The notes under the pieces: generated by a model
Told to the model about the DNA's origin: nothing
Seen by the model: the letters and a program-made list of their open reading frames with translations, nothing else
The model's database searches: none
NCBI GenBank assembly: GCA_965653565.1
Contig: CBFHAI010000022.1
Span: 1-64,000, forward strand
Reading direction: 5' to 3'
Length of the DNA: 64,000 bases
Source of the DNA: JALCLA01 sp965653565
GTDB lineage: Bacteria > Pseudomonadota > Gammaproteobacteria > Xanthomonadales > Xanthomonadaceae
Shown here: positions 59,693 to 64,000 of the stretch, piece by piece
Layout of the letters: every line of letters begins with the position of its first letter
How positions within the stretch are numbered: position 1 is the stretch's first letter
Program-made: the position numbers and the translations under genes

Positions 59693-61738
59693 ATGCAAAC
59701 GCCGCGCGTCACCCGCAAGCCCCGTTGTCTACCGTCGCTCAGGCTGGTGCGCCAGCGCCGCCTGGGCATCGCCTTCCTGTTGATGTCGCTGGCGGCGCGC
59801 GTCGGCGCGCAGACGCCCGAGCCCGAAGGCCTGCAGTTCGAGGCCGCCGACGGCAGCTGGACCACGTCGGCCGCGCTCGACACCGACGTGCACTTCCGCA
59901 TCCAGGGCCTGATGGCGGAGGTCACCGTCGAACAGACCTATCGCAACGCGAGCGGCAGTTGGCTCGAAGGCCGCTATCTGCTGCCGCTGCCCGAGAACGC
60001 CGCGGTGCATGCATTGAACCTGCAGATCGGCGAGCGCGTGGTGGTGGGCGAAGTGCGCGAAAAGGCCGAAGCACTGGCGATGTACGAAAGTGCCGCGGCC
60101 GAAGGTCAGAAGGCCGCACTGGTCGAACAGAATCGGCCGAATCTCTTCCGCACCGCGGTCGCCAACATCGGGCCGGGCGAAACCGTGCAGGTGCGCATCG
60201 GTTACTGGCAGCGCGTCGAGTATCGCGACGGCGCATTCTCGTTGAGCCTGCCGCTGACGCTGACGCCGCGCTACGAAACGTCGACACCGCTGCTGGTCTC
60301 GAACGGCGATGGCGCAGCCAAATCGGTCGTGCCTGTGACGCCGCTGATCGGCGCAACGCATCTGCCGGCCGCTGCCGCGGCAAGTTCATCGGGCAACGCG
60401 TTCGAACCCACGGTCAGCCTGCGCGCCGACCTCACCGCCGGTGTCGTGCTGTCGGCGATCGACAGCCCGACGCATTCGATCGACGTGAAACGCGAAGGCG
60501 AGCGTGCCGTCATCACGCTCACCGACAGCGTCGTGCCCGCCGATCGCGATTTCGAATTGCGCTGGACGCCGGCACCGAACGCCTCGCCGCAGAGCGCGCT
60601 GTTCGTCGAGAAACGCGACGATGCCGACTACGCCTTCGCGATGCTGCTGCCGCCGACGCAGAAAGTCGATGCGCTACCGCGCGAGCTGTTGCTGGTGATC
60701 GACACCTCCGGCTCGATGGCGGGACTGCCGCTGGAACAGGCGCAGGCGGCCCTGGTCGAGGCGCTGGCGCGGCTGCGCAGCGGCGATCGCTTCAATCTGA
60801 TCCAGTTCAATTCCGTCACCGAGCGCTTGTTCGAACAGGCCGTGCCGGCCGACGAGCAGCATCTGCGCGTGGCGAGCGACTGGATCGGCGCGCTGATCGC
60901 CACCGGCGGCACCGAAATGGCGCCGGCACTCGACCTGGCATTCGCCGGCGAGGCGCCGGCCGGCTACGTGCGGCAGGTGGTTTTCATCACCGACGCGGCC
61001 GTCGGCAACGAAGCCGAATTGCTCGGCAAGATCGAACGCGATCTGAAACGCGCACGCCTGTTTCCGGTCGGTATCGGCAGCGCGCCGAACGGCTGGTTCC
61101 TCAGCAAGGCGGCCGAAGTGGGCCGCGGCAGCGATCTGTTGATCCGCGCGCCGGAAGACGTGGTGGCGCAGATGGACCTGCTGTTCGGCAAGCTCGATCG
61201 TCCGGCGCTCAGCGATATCGACCTGCAATGGCCGGCCGGTGCGGAAGTCTATCCGTCGCGCCTGCCCGATCTGTATCACGGCGAACCGCTGCTGGCCGTG
61301 GCGAAACTCGCGCAACCGGGCGGCACGCTGAAAGCGAAGGGCTGGAGCGCGCAGGGCGAGTGGCAGGATGCGCTCAATCTGCAGCGTGGCTACGAGATCG
61401 ACGGCGTCGCGCGCCTGTGGGGCCGCAGCAAGATCGATGCGCTCGAAGACGAACTGCGCCAGGGCGCGGCGGAAGAAACGGTGCGGCCTGAAATCGTCGC
61501 ACTGGCGATCGAGCATCACCTGGTGAGCCGTTTCACCAGCCTGGTCGCGATCGAACACAAGCCGTCGCGTCCGGAAGATGCCGAATTGGCCTCTTTGAAG
61601 TTCGATAACGCGGCGCCGGACAACAGCCTCGCCTTTGCGCAGGGCGGCACCGATGCGCGCAGCAAGTTCGCCTTCGCCATCGCGTTCGCCTTGCTCGCGC
61701 TCGCGATGTTCCAGCGGCGCAGTTCTAGCGCTGGCTGA
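59693..61738 (+). CDS. VIT/vWA-domain sortase target protein
   Basis: A 681-residue exported protein. After a signal (LGIAFLLMSLAARVGA-Q) comes a VIT domain (about 35-190: VEQTYRNASGSWLEGRYLLPLPENAAV), then a von Willebrand A domain with the MIDAS motif VIDTSGSMAGLP. The C-terminus has a hydrophobic helix (FAFAIAFALLALAMF) and QRRSSSAG, the tripartite sorting layout. This is the single-target protein of proteobacterial dedicated sortases. The motif before the helix reads LAFAQGGTDARSK, not LPxTG. ATG at 59693 was chosen for its GAGG site; ATG at 59654 is also in frame. Confidence 0.88.
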   Translation: MQTPRVTRKPRCLPSLRLVRQRRLGIAFLLMSLAARVGAQTPEPEGLQFEAADGSWTTSAALDTDVHFRIQGLMAEVTVEQTYRNASGSWLEGRYLLPLPENAAVHALNLQIGERVVVGEVREKAEALAMYESAAAEGQKAALVEQNRPNLFRTAVANIGPGETVQVRIGYWQRVEYRDGAFSLSLPLTLTPRYETSTPLLVSNGDGAAKSVVPVTPLIGATHLPAAAAASSSGNAFEPTVSLRADLTAGVVLSAIDSPTHSIDVKREGERAVITLTDSVVPADRDFELRWTPAPNASPQSALFVEKRDDADYAFAMLLPPTQKVDALPRELLLVIDTSGSMAGLPLEQAQAALVEALARLRSGDRFNLIQFNSVTERLFEQAVPADEQHLRVASDWIGALIATGGTEMAPALDLAFAGEAPAGYVRQVVFITDAAVGNEAELLGKIERDLKRARLFPVGIGSAPNGWFLSKAAEVGRGSDLLIRAPEDVVAQMDLLFGKLDRPALSDIDLQWPAGAEVYPSRLPDLYHGEPLLAVAKLAQPGGTLKAKGWSAQGEWQDALNLQRGYEIDGVARLWGRSKIDALEDELRQGAAEETVRPEIVALAIEHHLVSRFTSLVAIEHKPSRPEDAELASLKFDNAAPDNSLAFAQGGTDARSKFAFAIAFALLALAMFQRRSSSAG

Positions 61739-61741
61739 CGT

Positions 61742-61846
61742 AGGGAATCGGGAATGGGGAATCGGGAGAAGAGCACGCACGCTTCCGCTTTTCTTCCGCT
61801 TTTCTCCCGCTCCTGCTCCCGATTCCCGATTCCCGATTCCCGCAAC
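61742..61846. repeat. GATTCCC repeat element inside the sortase operon
   Basis: The left part reads GGGAATCGGGAATGGGGAATCGGGAG and the right part CTCCTGCTCCCGATTCCC followed by two more GATTCCC units. The two are complementary, so the whole can fold as a hairpin with a pyrimidine-rich loop. It lies between the target gene and the 67-residue ORF and shares its unit with the repeat at 1-52. Confidence 0.88.
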
Positions 61847-61876
61847 GACACCCCTATCCCGACCGAGGAAAGAACC

Positions 61877-62080
61877 ATGGACCTGTGCCTGCCCGCCGAT
61901 TTCTTCATCGTCGACGATCTGCGTCGTCACGACGACATCGATCCGACCCTGGGCGCCGACGCGCATGTGTATCTCGAACGTCCCGCCTTCGTCACCGGCC
62001 TGCGCGACTGGCGTCGCGCGCCTGAAACCTCGCGCCGTCACCCTGTGCAGGCGGCCGATGCGGACTGGCATCCGCTCTGA
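61877..62080 (+). CDS. Small uncharacterised protein between sortase target and sortase
   Basis: A 67-residue protein with a good ribosome site (GAGGAAAGAACC before ATG). It starts MDLCLPADFFIVDDLRRHDD and continues IDPTLGADAHVYLERPAF...TGLRDWRRAP, ending in ADADWHPL. No signal peptide or membrane helix is visible, so it seems cytoplasmic. I recognise no family. It ends two bases before the sortase ATG, so it is co-translated with the sortase and may be a regulator or assembly factor. Confidence 0.65.
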   Translation: MDLCLPADFFIVDDLRRHDDIDPTLGADAHVYLERPAFVTGLRDWRRAPETSRRHPVQAADADWHPL

Positions 62081-62082
62081 GC

Positions 62083-62700
62083 ATGAACGCGACGGTTTCC
62101 GTGCCAGGGAAGAGTTTGCGGGGCAAGGATGCCCCAACCCTGCGTCGCAAGATGCTGGCGGCCGTGCTCGCAACCGCGGCCGCGACATTGGCGGTCGATG
62201 CCGGCTGGCTGCATGCGAAAGCCTGGCTTGCGCAGCAATTGTTGTCGCAGGCCTGGGATGCCGCGCAGCGCTCGCAGCAAGCGCACAAACCGTGGCCTTG
62301 GGCCGACACGCATCCGGTGGCACGCTTGCAGGTGGCGGCGCTCGGTATCGATCAGATCGTGCTGGCCGGCGACTCGGGACGCACGCTCGCGTTCGGGCCC
62401 GGTTGGGCCGAGTCGAGCGCGACGCCGGGCAGCAACGGCACGCCCGTCATCAGCGGCCATCGCGATACGCATTTCGCATTCCTGCGCGAGCTTGCGGCCG
62501 GCGACGAAATCACATTGCAGGGCGTGCAGGGCGAGGCGCGCTACCGCGTCGCTTCCACGCGCATCGCCGATACCGACAACGAAACACTCGATGTCGGCAA
62601 CGATGACGCACTGCTGCTGGTGACGTGCTGGCCGTTCGATGCGTTGCTGCCCGGCGGTCCGCTGCGTTACGTGGTGCGCGCCGAGCGCATCGCCGGTTGA
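62083..62700 (+). CDS. Class GN sortase
   Basis: A 205-residue membrane-anchored transpeptidase. An N-terminal anchor (about 22-45) is followed by KPWPWADTHPVARL, a feature of Gram-negative class GN sortases. The catalytic His lies in PVISGHRDTHFAFLREL, the nucleophile Cys in LLLVTCWPFDALLPGGPLRYVV, with the catalytic Arg shortly after. Such sortases usually have one target, and the VIT/vWA protein just upstream is the obvious one. The acceptor in a Gram-negative envelope is not known. Confidence 0.93.
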   Translation: MNATVSVPGKSLRGKDAPTLRRKMLAAVLATAAATLAVDAGWLHAKAWLAQQLLSQAWDAAQRSQQAHKPWPWADTHPVARLQVAALGIDQIVLAGDSGRTLAFGPGWAESSATPGSNGTPVISGHRDTHFAFLRELAAGDEITLQGVQGEARYRVASTRIADTDNETLDVGNDDALLLVTCWPFDALLPGGPLRYVVRAERIAG

Positions 62701-62707
62701 GGCAAAC

Positions 62708-63193
62708 TCAGTGCAGCGGTTTGTCCGCCACCACGATGCCGTCGACATCCGCGTAGAGCCATTGTCCGGGCGAGATTTCGACGCCACCCAGCATCACGAT
62801 CGTATCGCGCTCGCCGACATCGAGCTTCTCGGTCTTGCGCGGACAGGTGCCGAGCGCACGCACGCCCAGATCGAGTTTCGCGATGGCTTCGCTGTCGCGG
62901 ATCGCACCGAACACGACGATGCCGCTCCAGCCGTTGGCGACGGCCAGCGCGGCGAGATTGTCGCCGAGCATCGAGCGCCGCATCGAGCCGCCGCCTTCGA
63001 CCACGAGCACACGGCCGCGGCCCGGCTCCTGCAACGCTTCGCGCACGCGCGAGTTGTCTTCGAATGCCCGCACCGTGGAGACCTCGCCGGCAAACCGGCG
63101 GCGGCCGCCGTAGTCGACGAAAGCCTGTTCGATCACGCGTACGAAATAACCGTGCGCATCGCAAAGATCGGCGGTGGCGAATGGCTGCGTCAT
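62708..63193 (-). CDS. rraA: RraA family protein (RNase E inhibitor / HMG-like aldolase fold)
   Basis: A 161-residue protein. TADLCDAHGYFVRVIEQAFVDYGGRRRFAGEV and LVVEGGGSMRRSMLGDNLAALAVANGWSGIVVFGAIRDS are diagnostic of the RraA/menG-like family (about residues 7-105). E. coli RraA binds and inhibits RNase E; relatives act as hydroxymethyl-oxoglutarate aldolases. The GDN...RD residues of the aldolase active site are present, so either role is possible. It starts 4 bp after the rpe stop and is its operon partner. Confidence 0.92.
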   Translation of the reverse strand: MTQPFATADLCDAHGYFVRVIEQAFVDYGGRRRFAGEVSTVRAFEDNSRVREALQEPGRGRVLVVEGGGSMRRSMLGDNLAALAVANGWSGIVVFGAIRDSEAIAKLDLGVRALGTCPRKTEKLDVGERDTIVMLGGVEISPGQWLYADVDGIVVADKPLH

Positions 63194-63197
63194 GTTT

Positions 63198-63872
63198 TCA
63201 GCGCTTGGCGGCGGCCACCGCTTCGCGCATGGCGCGAATGGTGGCGGCGTAGTCTTTCGAGTTGAAGATGGCCGAACCGGCGACGAAGGTATCGGCGCCG
63301 GCGCGCGCGATTTCGCCGATGTTGTCGGCCTTCACGCCGCCATCGATTTCGAGCCGGATCGGCTTGCCGATCGCATCGATGCGATCGCGCACGCGCTTGA
63401 GCTTGTCGAGCGCGGACGGAATGAAAGCCTGCCCGCCAAAACCCGGATTGACCGACATCAGCAGCACCAGATCGAGTTCCGGCAGCACGTAGTCGAGCAC
63501 TTCCAGCGGCGTCGCCGGATTGAGCACGAGGCCGGCCTGGCAGCCGAGCGACTTGATCAGCTGCACGGTGCGATGCACGTGCTCGCTGGCCTCCGGATGG
63601 AAGCTGATCACGCTGGCGCCGGCCTGCGCGAAATCGGCAACGATGCGGTCGACCGGCTTCACCATCAGGTGCACATCGATCGGTGCGGTGACGCCGTGTT
63701 TGCGCAGCGCTTCGCACACCAGCGGGCCGATCGTGAGATTCGGCACGTAATGATTGTCCATCACGTCGAAGTGCACCCAGTCGGCGCCGGCGGCCAGCAC
63801 CGCGTCCACTTCGTCGCCCAGGCGCGCGAAATTCGCGGAGAGGATGGACGGGGCGATGAGGCACGAAGACAT
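63198..63872 (-). CDS. rpe: Ribulose-phosphate 3-epimerase
   Basis: A 224-residue TIM-barrel enzyme of the pentose phosphate pathway that interconverts ribulose-5-phosphate and xylulose-5-phosphate. Metal-binding residues lie in LIAPSILSANFARLGDEV, WVHFDVMDNHYVPNLTIGP (His, Asp), DVHLMVKPVD (His) and EIDGGVKADNI (Asp). VNPGFGGQAFIPSALDKL is the family signature. Length and motifs are normal. In Xanthomonas rpe lies next to trpE, whereas here trpE is some 36 kb away, a sign of rearrangement. Confidence 0.97.
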   Translation of the reverse strand: MSSCLIAPSILSANFARLGDEVDAVLAAGADWVHFDVMDNHYVPNLTIGPLVCEALRKHGVTAPIDVHLMVKPVDRIVADFAQAGASVISFHPEASEHVHRTVQLIKSLGCQAGLVLNPATPLEVLDYVLPELDLVLLMSVNPGFGGQAFIPSALDKLKRVRDRIDAIGKPIRLEIDGGVKADNIGEIARAGADTFVAGSAIFNSKDYAATIRAMREAVAAAKR

Positions 63873-63983
63873 GGGATTTTCCGGGGCCGCGCTCGGGCGC
63901 AGCGCAGTCTAACAAGCCGACGCGAAAGCCGCCGGAAGACTTCCGCAAAAATTTAGCAGGCAGCATGCCAACGCAGGCCGGCC

Positions 63984-64000
63984 GCTGAAAGAATTTCAGC
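63984..64000. other. Palindrome at the window edge
   Basis: GCTGAAA (63984-63990) and TTTCAGC (63994-64000) flank GAA, at the very end of the window. It could be a terminator stem or operator belonging to the next gene. The preceding stretch 63873-63983 shows no gene. Confidence 0.3.

Overview
The window reads as a chromosomal segment of a high-GC gammaproteobacterium of the Xanthomonadales/Lysobacterales, probably a Rhodanobacteraceae-like genus. The main reasons are the block speD - clp - (HAD phosphatase) - trpC - trpD - trpG - trpE, a Clp-type CRP protein very close to the Xanthomonas regulator, and a population of secreted proteins ending in an [IL]F-x-(D/N)-GFE tail. This placement is inference from gene content and order; no rRNA or other taxonomic marker is present.

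Layout. 0-4 kb: a TonB-family protein, a small ArsR-like regulator, a secreted Tyr/Arg/Asp-rich protein, a HAD hydrolase, the guanidinium exporter gdx behind a probable guanidine-II riboswitch, and speD. 4-12 kb: clp, then the tryptophan genes trpC, trpD and trpG on the minus strand, interrupted by an ABM-domain protein and a DUF1501/DUF1800 pair. 12-18 kb: a fasciclin protein and a minus-strand operon of two uncharacterised proteins, a double-domain KaiC-like ATPase and a GGDEF/histidine-kinase fusion. 17-20 kb: a membrane acyltransferase-like protein and two tandem beta-lactamase-like serine hydrolases. 20-25 kb: a TIR-TM-TPR protein divergent from a TPR-SLOG-class III nucleotide cyclase. 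25-32 kb: a PD40 protein, trpE, a YegS-type lipid kinase, an SGNH hydrolase and the histidine kinase of a dedicated proteobacterial sortase system. 32-36.4 kb: a decayed-looking stretch with a truncated delta-60 protein, a secreted protein whose IPTL-like tail is out of frame, a frameshifted S8 protease and a gene remnant. 36.4-44 kb: a TetR-controlled RND efflux system with pcm and tolC. 44-46.3 kb: an RCC1-repeat secreted protein. 46.5-59 kb: envelope genes (waaA, an LpxL-like acyltransferase, an ELM1-family protein, glycosyltransferases, an O-antigen ligase) with an AbrB/PIN toxin-antitoxin pair, LysR/pirin, a RutE-like reductase, YceI and a histidine phosphatase. 58.8-62.7 kb: the rest of the sortase system (response regulator, VIT/vWA target, small ORF, class GN sortase). 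62.7-64 kb: rraA and rpe.

How they work together. SpeD makes decarboxylated SAM for polyamines, and the neighbouring guanidinium exporter appears to be controlled by its own RNA sensor. The trp genes form a biosynthetic set broken into several transcription units. The TetR, adaptor, pump and TolC genes can assemble a tripartite efflux system. The envelope block builds LPS. The sortase locus forms a self-contained sense-and-anchor module whose kinase lies about 27 kb from its partners. Intergenic gaps hold two dispersed repeat families: a roughly 70-100 bp palindrome and a GATTCCC heptamer.
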